Both the position numbers and the translations under genes were made by a program. Source: Pinus tabuliformis (lineage: Eukaryota > Streptophyta > Pinopsida > Pinales > Pinaceae). Taken from it: DNA of 64,000 bases. The DNA lies in the NCBI GenBank assembly GCA_031772625.1, contig CM062817.1:952218842-952282841 (forward strand). The letters are read 5' to 3'. This document shows positions 44,615 to 56,009 of this stretch, one piece after another. Positions within the stretch are counted from its first letter, which is position 1. The number at the start of each line of letters is the position of its first letter. The notes below the pieces were generated by a model. The model ran no database searches. It was not told where the DNA came from and saw only the letters and a program-made list of their open reading frames with translations.

Positions 44615-46004
44615 GATACCAGGTTAGAAATGGAGAGATGAGCAAAGAGATTTTACACAACACAAATTACACACGATGATATGTTTATTGATCACAACAG
44701 TTACATATATATAGTACATAAAACACTCACTTAGAGGCATCTTAATCGTGAGTCAATCTCATTACATAGGAATCACGGGGTTTCACTGGGGAGCAATATC
44801 ACACTGGGTTGGGTTCATATTGGTAAATATATATTGAAGAAAAAATGACATAATATATTGGGGGATATATAGGGAATAAAGGGTTTTTATATTGGAAAAT
44901 ATAAAAAATGGAGCTCAAAGCTAACAAAAAAACATAAAGGGGTATAAAAATGTTAATGAATAAATACGATATCTAGTGAAATTAGTAGTTTTTTAAATTG
45001 GGAAGTTGTATGGGGTTTCTATTGGTGGGGGGTTAAATAATGTGATTTTTAAAGATATTTTCCAATATGCAGTCAAATTAATGGTATTGTTTAATATGCC
45101 ACAAAAATTCACTCAATGAATCTCCATGTTCTAAACAAACTATTGAAAAATCACAATAACAACTACCTATTACATAAAAGCATTACTTCCAATACTACAA
45201 CATATCACTCAATACTAAAAATCACTTAAACATTTTATACATTTTATCTCATTCCTTTTACATGAAAGGAAAAAATTGCTCATAGTCACATTCCACATTT
45301 ATATTATAAATATTATTATTATTTTAAATTTGATTTAATTAGAAGGCATTGATTGACATTTATATGACTATCAATTACAATTAATGATATGGTTGTGTAT
45401 GTTGTTATTCTTCATTGTTTAAATTGTATTATTAAATAAATTAATCTAATTAACACATGAAATTGTCTATTTACAATAGAGTTTTTATATGAGATGGTAA
45501 GTGTTATGGAAAAAGTACGTTCTTCTATTACTTAAATTTTCTTTTTATTTCGACCTCAACTATAATCATTATTTTGCATATTCTTACAATTAATTTCTTA
45601 ATTTTTATCCATAAGATTATTGGAATTGAGTTGAGATTTGGTTTAATGCCTCAGGTGGTTGGGTTTTCCCTCAAAAGTGTAGTGGTGGGTTATAGCAATG
45701 ACATAATTTATTCGTGTTGATTAAAAATTAGGGCAATGTGTTTTGTTCTTATTTTTGATCTTAAATTATAGCAGTGGTGTGACTTATTTGTGTTGACTTG
45801 AAATTAGGGAAATCTAGCTTGTTCTTATCCGAGAGGACAATACTTGTGGCAAAGATAAATTGGGTAAATGATGAGGATAAAAATTAGAATTCTATATTGA
45901 ATAGCTAATTAGTAATTATAAATACTTGTATAAGCATATAAAGTCGTTCCTGCAATTATCAAAGTGTATTGATGAAAGCTAGGTTTATTAGAATATTTAG
46001 GATT

Positions 46005-47332
46005 TTTTTTTTTTCTAAATATGTCTAAAATCTATTACTGTAACAAAATGATACATGGAGGCACTGGCCTTTGCAGTTCTTAGCCAAAGTTCATGGCCTA
46101 TTGCAACCAAAACAAAATGAAGACTACCCAAAAGAGGGAAACCAATCCAAAATAGATTTGCTGCCCTCGTAGGGGAAACCAACATGTGAACATAGTGTGA
46201 TATTCTTTTGAAAACAACTTCAAAACTAACTATTTTGCTCAAAAATGCAGAAATAAACCCATAGGACTGGGTGCCAGGAACCTGAAACCTGAAGAAACGT
46301 GTTGGTTTAGTTGTCATTTGGTGTCGATGGGTGTTCTTCAAGAATTAGGCACATGTAGGCATTGAGGTCATTCTCTTCCTTTTGCAGTTCAACTGTGTCT
46401 TCCTTCTCACACTTGCTGACCGTGCGGTGGTCCAAATTTTCCCGATTCTGCTTTGCTGCTATCAGAATTGAGAGTAGAAGGCTCGCCCTGAGTAGTGTCA
46501 TTCTTCTCCATTGCGCTAGTGGGACGTCCTTCAGCGATGGAAGGATCCTCCTTAAACATAACTGTTATGGTGGCCTTGATAAGAGGTCGATCCAGAGAGC
46601 ATTGGTATGTGAAGTGAGTTGTATAACTAGAATGTTGAGAGTTGGAAGGGAGAGCAGTAGCTGATGGACAATTTTGTGAAGGCTGGGAGCTAACAACGCG
46701 AGTGCGACCTTGCCACTGCATGTATTAGGATAACGAGCCAAGAAATGATTTGATGAGGAAGAGGAGGAGTCAGAGACAGTTGAGGGTGAAGAATTGAGCA
46801 TTCTACCTCTACTACTGCCCCTCTTGCAATACATTCGCTGACATAGTCGAGGCATAATTTCATAGGGAGAGAGGGACTGACTGTGAGGAGTAGGCACATA
46901 GTAGAAATGGTCACTTAGGGTGGTGTTATCAGAGGCGGAAAGCTCAGAAGTGAGGGTCAAGTTACATAACAGGCTCTGCGAATAGTGGTTGCCCTTCCCG
47001 AACTCTGTACAACAGATAATTTGGCATCTGCTGCCTATTGTCATGCGAGTGCTTGGCTCCACGAAAGCGAGGGGGCACTTACCTTTCGAAGGCAGAGGAG
47101 CATAAACAGGCAAGGATGCGGGCCGAAGAGCACCTGCGATCTCCATAATGAAGAGCCGAGGTGGGATGGCAGTGGTAAATTGGTGTGAGTGTAGAACTGA
47201 AGCGCATTTATGAAGGGTTGTAAGACATTTTTATGGCGCGGTGTGTGAGATTACGGGCGGCCATATGGCTACGCCACATGCCGGCCCATATCTCCACCAT
47301 CACATTAACCATTGAAAACACCCACATCCAGG
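46005..47332 (-). pseudogene. Processed retrocopy of an unrecognised host mRNA
   Basis: A 1.3 kb insertion has a T12 run at its left end (poly(A) on the minus strand) and is flanked by a 15-base direct repeat, agaatatttaggatt (45990-46004 and 47333-47347). These are signs of LINE-mediated retroposition of an mRNA. The minus-strand coding region starts at ATG 47144-47146 and ends at about 46307, equivalent to 280 codons, with two compensating frameshifts (near 46720 and 46450). The N-terminus (MEIAGALRPASLP) is Ser/Pro/Leu-rich, a Ser-rich stretch follows in the middle, and the C-terminal part is acidic and ends EEHPSTPNDN. About 190 bases of 5' UTR and 290 of 3' UTR are present. I do not recognise the parent gene. 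Confidence 0.75.
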
Positions 47333-47809
47333 AGAATATTTAGGATTATTATTAATCTTGATGAATCTAAAAAAAAATCTTACATTTCTTAATAATCATA
47401 GATATTTAATATAGATTTTAAATGCAAGTGGATTAAGTCTATTTCTTGCATGAGTAATAAGAAAGAGTGGAATTCACTCTAATAAAATCACCCATTAAAT
47501 TTAAATATGGTTAATCTTGTTCCATACAAATATTACCAAATTTAAATTTAGATGTGATTTCTTTTCATTTAGTAATAGCATTAATTGTGTAAGTTCAAAC
47601 TTTTGTGATTCATATTGTATTGAGATTGTTCTTTAGGATTAATCACATCAACATTTTTCTGTCTAATTTTTGAAACATGTAATTTGGTTCATTAAAGTGG
47701 TTATGTGATTAATGAAAAAGACCTATCCCAAAAACATTAAATCTTAAATATTTAATAGAAAACATAATTGCATGTATTATTGAGTATTGTTGTTTTTTGA
47801 AGAAATGTA

Positions 47810-47859
47810 GAATGAGTGTGAAATGTCCTTCTTCAATATTGGACATTTCACACTCATTC
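47810..47859. repeat. Perfect 19-bp hairpin in R1
   Basis: gaatgagtgtgaaatgtcc and its exact reverse complement are separated by 12 bases. The same hairpin occurs with one mismatch at 60271-60320 in copy C and in decayed form at about 35003-35052 in copy A. Confidence 0.8.
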
Positions 47860-48361
47860 CACAATGCTTCCTCCATTGTTTTATATGAATTTGAACTCCC
47901 CAAGTGGAGAGTTGCAAGCAATTGTACTTTCTAAATACAAAGTCTTCTAATTGAAAAAAATGTGTATTTTTCTATAGTATACCAATAATAGTTACTATTG
48001 TGTAATTTCCCAACAAGGTTAAAATGAAAACCTTGTATTTGAAATGAATACTATAGATCCCCTTAAGATTAGCACATTCAATTTTATACCTAAAAATGAT
48101 AAATATTACAAGATGGTTTACAATGTTATGGCAATAATTATGGAAATATACAAAAGATATAGATCTCACAAAAACTTTATTATGTTATAGTATGTTACAA
48201 TTTTGTTATGTTTAGTTATATAAATTGAATAAAACGGTTCTGTAGGATTCATATCGCAAAATAAAAAGAAAAGTTTTATAACAATTATAAGTAATTGGTT
48301 GTAAACCTATTCAGGGTAAAGACTAATAAACTAATTTTGTTTAAACTTGATACTTTGATCT

Positions 48362-49799
48362 TGATGCAAGAGCATTGGCTCTCAAATATCAAGCTCGAAG
48401 TATCTAGTTAGACATAAAGGTCTAGATGTCAGCCCAAGAAGGGGCCATTGTAAAATTTCATGTAAAACAATGTTTATTTCTTAGCAAGTGTAGATTGGGA
48501 ATCTATTTAGCTGTTAGATGTCAGTTAATGATATCCCTGAAGAAATGGGATGACTCGAAAGAGTAGTTGTTGTTTGTAGTTAGTAGTTGAATGAGTCATA
48601 AGTTAGAAGGGTAGTTTTATTAAAATAAAAGTTGTTACATTAGTCTAGGAACTAATTACAGGTTTGTAGGAGTTGGTTGTGAGAATTGGATAAGCTCAGA
48701 TTAGCAGTAGAAAAAGAAGGAAATGAGATCAACGAAAGAGGGGTCCAGAGGGGGCAGAATGAAGTGGCCAATTCAATTTATATTTGGCCAATGGAGATGA
48801 AAGAAATTTCAATTAAGGATATATGTACATAGATATTAATTAATGGATTCATTATTTTTTTCCCTTTGTATGGAAATAATCCAAACCTGAATATCGATGG
48901 ATGAGTAATGGAGAATGTGAGAAAAGGCCAAGCATGAGTTCAAGACTCTGTAAAATATTTTGTTATCAATTAACTGCAGGAAGAGACTGATTTTCATTTG
49001 ATTTTCAGTCTATGTGTGTGTTTGTCCATCAGTTACAATGATAAGTGAAATATTAGTATAGCTTTAATTGTGCGTTACAACTTTGAGAATAATTTTGTGT
49101 GGCTTATAGCCAACACAGCACGAAGACTTGGCATCCAACCCTGCAATTGAAGCTTCTCACTTGATAGAGCGACTGGTCTGAAAAGAAGAAACCATTGTTG
49201 GAGGAAGATCCTGCATTGAAAAAATTCAAGTTGCTCAAGATAGTATTCGGTAAATGCATAGGCATGAATTCTGTGTTATATCTATGGAATTTGAGGAGCA
49301 GTCAACGTGAGGTTGTGTGGTGTTTCCTTCAATATGGAGAAATCCTCTTGGTCACTAGATTTCCCTGTGGAGATGCCAATTCATTTTTAGTCTCATCACA
49401 GGTGTGGATAGTTCGTGGTCAAAGGGTTAGATATTTCAGACCCATTGGTATTGACGGAGGTTGTTGGCATTATGCCGAGACCTCGAGATCGATTTTTGGA
49501 GAGAATCAGTTGCTGTGTAGTCAGTGATGGTTGGATTGTGTTGCAGATCTGAGGCCAGAACCCAATTTGAATGGATTGGTAGCCAAGATCAGTTCTGCCG
49601 TGGTTCCACTTATTTTAGAGCAATTTTGATGTAGAGGATGAGATGTGATTAATAATATCACTGCTATGGTTTGTGCTGGAGTGCGTACAGTTATCTAAGT
49701 GGAGAAAGAAGAATGCAGAGGATGTTGTAGAAGAATTCTGAAAGCAGGAAAAGGGTGCAAAAGCAGGATAAAAATTTAGAGGAGATTTACCCTGCATCA
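48362..49799 (+). repeat. 5' LTR of the 9.3 kb non-autonomous element
   Basis: It starts TGATGCAAGAGC and ends CCCTGCATCA. Short frames in it, such as one at 49195-49527, are repeated in broken form in the other LTR and are not genes. Confidence 0.88.
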
Positions 49800-49801
49800 T
49801 T

Positions 49802-49813
49802 TGGTATCAGAGC
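49802..49813 (+). other. Primer-binding site (tRNA-iMet)
   Basis: tggtatcagagc, two bases after the LTR end, complementary to initiator tRNA-Met. Confidence 0.9.
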
Positions 49814-51019
49814 CATGTTAAAGCTCTTTTTAATTAAATCAGAACTATGAAGAATGCAAGTGTGATTGTGAAAGAAAGATGAGAACAGTAAAACCAAGTG
49901 TGCTTTATAGAAAATTAACGAAGATATTACAAAGAGGAGATCAGTTTATTTGAATCTGATAAGTAAAAGGCATGATATAAGATGAGAGTAAGTGATACTC
50001 TTAAGAAGATATTGTAGAAGCATAAAGAAAGCACAACGATGTTTTTTTTCTTGAGGAAAATGGAGATTCACTCGAATGTGAAGAGTGGATGGAGACTGCT
50101 TGTGAAATCATACAAGAATTATTTTATTTAACTCTGGTTTGAGTTTTGCAGGTTAAACACAGAGTAAAGATTGATAGTAGCAGACAGGTAAGGAAAGTTG
50201 TATGTGTTCTAAAAGAACAAAGTGAATGAAAGTCTGGAAAAAAAAGTGGTAGTGAACTTGAAGAATCCGACTGAAGGTTGGATAGAAAGGAGAAGAGTGT
50301 TCTCAGAACGAAGCTGAGTAGAAACATTTTAAGGTGGCCATAGAAATTTGGCAGCAACAAGCTTTTGAAAGCTTGGAATGGTCTTTGTTTTAAATATCAT
50401 TGATATGCAGGTAACAACAATTAGTGAAGCATCTTAGCAAGAAGATCACAGCCTTAAGAGTCGTGATGAAGGAAGCCAGTAAGGGTTTCTGAGAGAGTGT
50501 GGCCAGAACCTAGTATTTCAGTTGTGATTGAAATACAAGAGGACAATTGTGTTCTCAAGTGTAGATGAGTTGTGCATGTGAGCCTAGAAGGAGCAGAGAG
50601 AAATGCTCAGGAGGTTCCTGACAGAGAACCAGTGCTTGCCAAAAGACCAAGTCCAAAGGAAAGCTTGGTGAGGTAAGTGGCAGTAGGGAGGACTTGTTGT
50701 TGCAGAGGCTTAGTGTAACTCATAGTGAGTAAGTGGGGAACTCATGAAGATGAGGAGGAATATGACCACTGAAAGTCATAACAGAGGTTCAGGAAGCAAC
50801 CACAAAATGAAGAAAGAAGATGCCAAAGCAAATGGTATATGGAGGTAGATGAGTGATGAAGAATATGAGAGGGAGAAGGCTAAGATAATAGTCCATCTTG
50901 AAGTACTAATGGAACTATTACAGAGGAATGAGAATGAGCATAGGTGTGGTTTTCGTATGAGAAGAAAGATAAGGTGGCATAGGCTACAGAGGAGGAAAGA
51001 GCAAATGATGAATGCTTGA
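49814..51019 (+). other. Leader region, purine-rich, no gene
   Basis: 1.2 kb rich in gaag and agga. Frames are short and charged, and I recognise nothing. It leads into the open frame at 51020. Confidence 0.45.
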
Positions 51020-52528
51020 CTGAAGGAAGAATTACTTAGAATAAGTGAGTATCAGGAGGAAGACTTGAAGACTAAAACTTCAAGTGAGACCAAGAGGTCT
51101 TATGGTGTTAAATCTAATAACTTGTGTATGTTTGCAGGTGGAACATGTGAGGAAGGACAATTTGTTGACATTGTCATCAAGGAGGAAGAAGATAGGAAAA
51201 ATCTAAACTCTGTTCTAAAAGAAGATGGGATAGCTAGGTCTCATATAAATGTCCATACATACTTGGGGAAAAGTGTTTTTTTTCAGCATATTGTAAGGGG
51301 TAAGAGAAAATAAAATTTGGCTTATGATGACGACCAAAAGCAAGAAGAAGAGAAGAAGGATATCAACCAACCAAGTCGAGGGTTTGAAGAGGGCCTGAAG
51401 AAGACCATTGAAGATTTTTTGAGTCATGTAGAGGACTTGGAACAACAGGAGGACTTGATGATTGAATCATCAAATGAGATCATGAGGTCTTGTGGTTTTA
51501 AAACTGACAAGTTATGTGTGATTGCAGGTATTGCAGAAGACAAACCATCCTTTGGAACTGTCTTGAGTGAGGCTGAAAGTTGCCAAGCAAAGTATGATGA
51601 TGATTGTCTTTCAGATGAAGATCAACATGAGTTATGGCAGCAGAAGGAGTTCATAAATTCCTTGCTTAGTGAAGGAAGTATCTTCAATGGAGATGAGACA
51701 GTTATGTCTTACGATGAGGAACCTGTTATTGGTAAGGACAAAGAGGAATTGGCTTTCTTGAGTGGCCAAAGAAAGACTGTTGGACAAACATCTAAAGCTG
51801 TCACACAGATGGAGAATCAGACTTTTATTCTGATGAAGATTGAAGAAGTAGTGTCACCAAGAAATTGGACTTGTGACAAAGAAGAAGATAGTGAGGATTG
51901 TATAGAGTTTTTGGGAGAAATTCCAAGTGAGATGGCAGATTTGTGGCATAAGTTAAGTCTTTTGGAGAAAAGGCTAGAAAACCAAAGAATAAGTATCCAG
52001 ACTATAAAATCAGAGTTGAATGAGAATGAAGAGGTTGTCATGGATGAAAAATGTGGAAAAGAAGTTGTCAAAAATGTTGGCAAACAAAGAAAACATGGTG
52101 AAACATTTATGCTTAATGAATTGGTTGATTCTGATGTACTGGATAACAAAGAAGAAAAGGTGGATGAGTATACAGTCGTGAAGATGATAGGCAGTAAATC
52201 TGAAGATATGAAGCAACAAGTGGAAGTTGCAGAAGAAGAAGTTCACTATTGTGAACCAGAGCGAGGAGACATCCTTGGAATAGATGATGTGGAGGAGAGA
52301 CTAGCTAACAGTCTCGTGAATTCTTTTGAGAATTTAAATCAGCATACTGATGTGCTAACAAAGGAGTTAGAGGAAAACTCAGAACATCAAATTGAGATGT
52401 TGTCAGAGAAGGAAAAGGAAATGAGGCCTTGTATTTTTAATTCTGATAATTGGTGTATTATTGCAGGTTGTGATGAAGATATTGTTGCAAAGACAAAAAA
52501 TATTTGGCACAGGATAATAGTGAAATGA
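51020..52528 (+). pseudogene. Charged ORF with three copies of a C-I/V-I-A-G motif
   Basis: The frame is open from 51020 to 52528 apart from one TAA at 51311-51313; no ATG marks a clear start. The product is highly charged (D/E/K) and coiled-coil-prone (LWHKLSLLEKRLENQRIS). Three segments share the pattern R-S/P-x-G/I-F/V-K/N-S/T-(D/N)-x-L/W-C-x-x-A-G: about 51094-51144 (RSYGVKSNNLCMFAG), 51484-51531 (RSCGFKTDKLCVIAG) and 52420-52470 (RPCIFNSDNWCIIAG), each followed by acidic residues. After a frameshift, the frame at 52504-52797 (KLDVAKGDIFMDIQ, AEAEAEKAKES) is likely the C-terminal continuation. I recognise no family and no zinc knuckle or enzyme motif. At the DNA level each motif ends ..ttgcag|gt, like a splice acceptor. 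Confidence 0.5.
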
Positions 52529-52947
52529 AGGAGGAAAAGGAAGATTCCATGATAGTACTTAACCCATGGAACGAAAACATTAAATCATTGGAAAGTAAAT
52601 TTGTAGACAAGGAGCATAAATTAGATGTTGCAAAGGGAGATATCTTCATGGATATTCAGGAAGTTTGGGAGGAAGCAATATTTACAACAATATCTAGAGA
52701 AAACTCAAGAGTAATAGCAGAAGCTGAAGCGGAAAAAGCTAAAGAAAGTAATCACCAGTTTAAATATGAATGGAAAACCTGCAGAGAGATGAAGTGACGG
52801 AGTAAAATAAGCAAGATTCGTTATCAACAGAGGATTGAACTACAAGAGGCCATAGATGAACTATGGGGTTTGATGCATGTACCTAAGAAAAGCTACAGTA
52901 GAGCCATGCAAGTAATCCACTGTAAAGTTGAATGGAGGGTGAAGAAT

Positions 52948-53280
52948 TGTTATGAAACCAGTTCACAAAAAGATAGAAAAAATAGACCAACGCCTTATAA
53001 ATAAGCCTCTTCGAGGGGGAAACCTCCTTTACTTTACAAAAATGAACAATTATTAGATGATACAAATGACAAGACCTCCTTTCTATATATAGGAGTCTAA
53101 GGTGTCATAATATAATCAGAGCTGACATAACAATAATAATGTAAGGGCACAATAATAACAATAGTGGGCTTCTATGGCACACAATAATAACAATATGGGG
53201 ACTACATGGGCACAACAATATAATAAGGGGGTTGTACTAATAACAATAAGGGGTTACACTAGTATTATAGGGACCTAACA
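52948..53280 (-). repeat. 3' LTR of the gypsy derivative
   Basis: 333 bp, starting TGTTATGAAACC and ending GGGACCTAACA on the plus strand. It is rich in aataacaat phrases. The minus-strand polypurine tract ggagaggggca follows at 53281-53291. Confidence 0.88.
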
Positions 53281-53412
53281 TGCCCCTCTCCTTCAAAAAG
53301 TGTTGTCCTCAACACTTGAGTAGTTCTTGATGCTTCTGTATAAATTCTTGTACTCCCATATGGAATCTTTAATGGCTAAGTTCTTCCACTTGATGAGATA
53401 CTCTGAATTTGA

Positions 53413-54195
53413 TCAATTTCGTAGCTGTCGATTTCTTGTTTCTGTGGCTGCTCTAAGTTCCAATATGATTTTTCCTTCCTCTTCAAGTTCTGGCAATATT
53501 GTTTGAATTGGGATCTTCTGTAACTTTTGAATGAGTGACCACACATATTCATCCTTCTTCCATTCATCCCTTACTTCATTTATCCAATCTGGTTGGATAA
53601 TAGAAATAGCACAAAACAATGCTTCGACATCCTCATCCTTTCTTGAGAGTGCATCTGCAACAAAATTTTGTTTCCCTTTTCTATAGATGATGTCAAAGTC
53701 ATAACCCAACATATTTGTGACCCATCTTTTATGTTCTTCTAAAGATAATATTTTTTCTAAAAAGCATTTAAGACTATCATGATCCATTTTTACCTTGAAG
53801 TGTCTTCCCAATGGGTAAGGTCGCCATTTCTTAAGTGCATGTAGTATTGCCAACATTTCCTTCTCATAAATAGCATGCTTGAGATGTAGCTGTAAAAATA
53901 ACCAATCACCTACATCAAAACATTTTTCACTGCGATGTTGATCTACATGTTGTTTCATTCGATTCTGCACCAAAGTGGTGTTATCCTTTAAAAGTTGGAG
54001 AACTTGTTGTTGATGCTCGATGTGATCTTTCACATCTTGAACCTTTTTATTCTTGGTATGTTCTTCTATATTTAGAGTTTGAGGAGCGGTAATTTCTTCC
54101 AATGTTTTACAAGATATGGTCAGATTCATTTCTTGATGCTTGATGTGATCTTTCACTTCTTGAGCATTTTTCTTCTTGATATGTCCTTCTATCAA
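53413..54195 (-). pseudogene. Chimeric gypsy ORF: integrase tail fused to RNase H
   Basis: A 260-codon open frame begins with a repeated segment (VKDHIKHQ ... ISCKTLEEITAPQTL). It continues with QNRMKQHVDQHRSE and FDVGDWLFLQL, the region after the integrase core in chromovirus-like gypsy Pol. It then passes directly into KHAIYEKEMLAILHALKKW, MDHDSLKCFLE and NFVADALSRK, which are RNase H. In a normal gypsy element RNase H comes before integrase, so the order is reversed and the joint (near 53885) lies within one codon run. The last part (W-I-N-E-V-R-D-E-W) is the start of the RNase H-integrase linker. The catalytic RNase H region is incomplete. Confidence 0.7.
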
Positions 54196-54383
54196 GATAG
54201 TTTAAGGAGTGGTAATTCCGGCCAATGCATTACAAGATATGGTTGAATTCATTTCTTATTTCTCGATGTGATCTTTCACTTCTTAAACCCTTTTCTTGTT
54301 GATATGTCCTTCTATCTTGAGAGTTTGAGGAGTGGTAATTCTTGCCAATGCTTTACAAGATATGGTCAGATTCATTTCTTCCT
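54014..54383 (-). repeat. Three in-frame repeats of about 123 bp
   Basis: The phrase ttacaagatatggt occurs three times at about 123-base spacing (near 54106, 54230 and 54353), with the surrounding text also repeated. 123 bases is 41 codons, and the peptide motif N-L-T-I-S-C-K-x-L repeats with it. Copies have diverged, and the middle one has stop codons. Confidence 0.75.
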
Positions 54384-54690
54384 TATCTAGGGTTGGTTCC
54401 TGGTGTATGTCCTTTTCTTTTGATGTTTCTTGATCCTTTTCTCCCTCCTCTTCATAATCTATGTAAAATAATTTCTTGGCAGCGCACTTATGACCTTTAG
54501 TGCATTTGATATCACAACTGTAACAAAGCCCTTTTTCTCCTTTTTCTTCCAATTGTTGTGGTGTCACCCTTGTAGGTTGTGGAAGGCTAGGAGAAACAAC
54601 ACTTACTTGTTTATAGTTGTGAGGGGTAGAATTCATTGTTTCCATAATTTTTCTTTCCACTTTTCTTGCCAACCTGAATGCCTTCTCCAA
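54283..54690 (-). pseudogene. Gypsy Gag C-terminal part with zinc knuckle
   Basis: The frame shows CYSCDIKCTKGHKC, the CX2CX3..GHxC knuckle typical of plant gypsy Gag (CxxC...GHKC), preceded by a Pro/Gln-rich linker and followed by an acidic region (D-Y-E-E-E-G-E). It then enters the repeat region. The protease that should follow is missing. Confidence 0.6.
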
Positions 54691-54762
54691 TGAATCAGGG
54701 TCCCAATGACGAACCTCATGTTGAATGTTATCCTTTAAAGTCCCTATGGAGAAATCAATCCT

Positions 54763-55209
54763 CTACTTCTTTGCAATATCATTTTCCCTTATATTCATTT
54801 TTTGAAAGTCCTCAATGTGTTCTTCCATTGAACACTTTTGTTTGAGATTTATCAATTGGCTAAAGAAGGTGTTTCTCTTTGTATCCTCATAATGTGTTAT
54901 CATTTCCTCTACTAAAATTGACCATGTGACAAGTGGTTTACGAGAACAAAGCCCTTTATACCATGAAAATTGATTCGGTTCTAAATAATTAGATGCAATA
55001 TATACCTTTTGTAATAGTGGTACACCATGTAGATCAAAATATTTCTCCATCTGTAGTATCCAATTTACCGAATCCTTGCCATCAAACTTCCTCATCTCGC
55101 TTTTTCTTGATTTTGGGAGCTCGATTTTGAGATGGTTGTAAGTCTGTAATTCCAGATCTTCCAGTTCTGAAATTGCAATATGTAGTAGTCCTTTGTGTCC
55201 TCTTTCCAA
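54763..55209 (-). pseudogene. Gypsy Gag (retrotrans_gag domain)
   Basis: The frame reads MRKFDGKDSVNWILQMEKYFDLH, shown here as the pieces F-D-G-K-D-S, W-I-L-Q-M-E-K-Y-F and A-S-N-Y-L-E. It goes on with W-Y-K-G-L-C and T-W-S-I-L-V-E-E-M. This is the retrotrans_gag pattern (F-x-G, W, K-Y-F, A-x-x-x-L, W, W). The start is not secure: the frame seems to continue upstream past 55209 in another phase, with a stop near 54760. Confidence 0.7.
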
Positions 55210-55676
55210 GCTGCCAGTCTGATCGAAATTAGATTCTTCAAGAAAGAGTTATGTACAATCTCCCAAGATGACCTGATTATACACCTTTTCAGAATAGCGA
55301 ACTTGTATGACTTTCCACATCTCACTGTTTTGACCTTCGGATCTGAAAAATACACACAACAAACTACAGTCCATCCTCTTTCTATTACTTCTTACGAAAT
55401 TTCAATTTGATGCTCAGAGAGAAGTTATGACGATTTTCCCCAAGTCCGCTGTTTGGAATGTAATTCGGGAGTCTGTAGAAAGGCCAACTTCCTCACATCA
55501 TATCTCCGTAAATATAGCGCAAAACGCTCTGAAATTCGGACCCGACGTTCAGAACGATCTCTACCCAATGGGTTTTTTTAGCATCTGAAATGTCGCAGAG
55601 AAAAAGTTATAGCGCAAATGCCACGATGACCTATTTGGAGTAGCGAAACCCTAGAATCCAAAGCTCTGATATCAAA
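55210..55676 (-). other. Leader of the gypsy derivative
   Basis: Between Gag and the 5' LTR. The minus strand ends with the degenerate primer site at about 55663-55676. I see no other gene. Confidence 0.45.
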
Positions 55677-56009
55677 TGTTATGAAACTAGCTCACAAAAA
55701 GATAGAAAATATAGATCAGTGCCTTAGAAATAAGCCTCTTCAAGGGGGCAACCTCCTTTACATTACACAAATGAACAATTCTTAGATGATACAAATGACA
55801 AGACCTCCTTTCTATATATAGGAGTCTAAGGGGTGATAATATAATCAGAGCCGACATAACAATAATAATGTAAGGGCACAATAATAACAATGGTGGGCTT
55901 CTATGGGGCACATTAATAACAATATGGTGCCTACATGGGCACAACAATATAATAAGGGGGTTGTACTAATAACAATAAGGGGTTACACTAGTAGTATAGG
56001 GACCTAGTA
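55677..56009 (-). repeat. 5' LTR of the gypsy derivative
   Basis: 333 bp, matching 52948-53280 with scattered substitutions. It ends in ..gta instead of ..aca. Confidence 0.88.

Larger units (their letters stand above)
42162..45191 (-). mobile_element. Small non-coding LTR retrotransposon inside R1 copy A
   Basis: The left LTR (42162-42380, 219 bp) starts TGTTAGAAATTG and ends ATTACTTCCA. It is followed by a pyrimidine stretch (ttccctcccttaa) that is a polypurine tract on the minus strand. The right LTR (44622-45191) starts GGTTAGAAATGG after gatacca, the remains of an iMet primer site on the minus strand, and ends CATTACTTCCA. The right LTR is longer because of an insertion of about 340 bases (near 44774-45107). 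The 2.2 kb interior has no recognisable gene. I find no target duplication. Confidence 0.65.
34393..45290 (+). repeat. R1 repeat, copy A (interrupted twice)
   Basis: This AT-rich non-coding unit is shared with copies B and C. Pieces are 34393-35068, 41004-42161 and 45192-45290. The first piece aligns with 45840-46004 plus 47333-47880 (B) and 59590-60340 (C), for example gataaattgggtaaat and tttaaatttaaat. The second piece aligns with 47880-48361 plus 57637-58310 (B) and 60340-60940 (C). A copia element interrupts it at ccaat, which is single and uninterrupted in copy C. An LTR element (42162-45191) interrupts it again. Confidence 0.65.
52948..56009 (-). mobile_element. Rearranged gypsy derivative, 3.1 kb, nested
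   Basis: Two 333 bp LTRs (52948-53280 and 55677-56009) with a perfect AGAAT duplication (52943-52947 and 56010-56014). The interior, on the minus strand, holds Gag, a zinc knuckle, repeats, a piece of integrase end and a piece of RNase H; protease and reverse transcriptase are gone. The primer site is mutated (ttgatatcagagc). It must have moved with help from an intact relative, or lost its genes after insertion; the displaced domain order argues for the former. Confidence 0.88.

Noticed and set aside
49195..49527. 110-codon ORF in the LTR of the 9.3 kb element
   Set aside because: The matching part of the other LTR (about 57030-57360) has frame breaks, so no coding constraint is visible.
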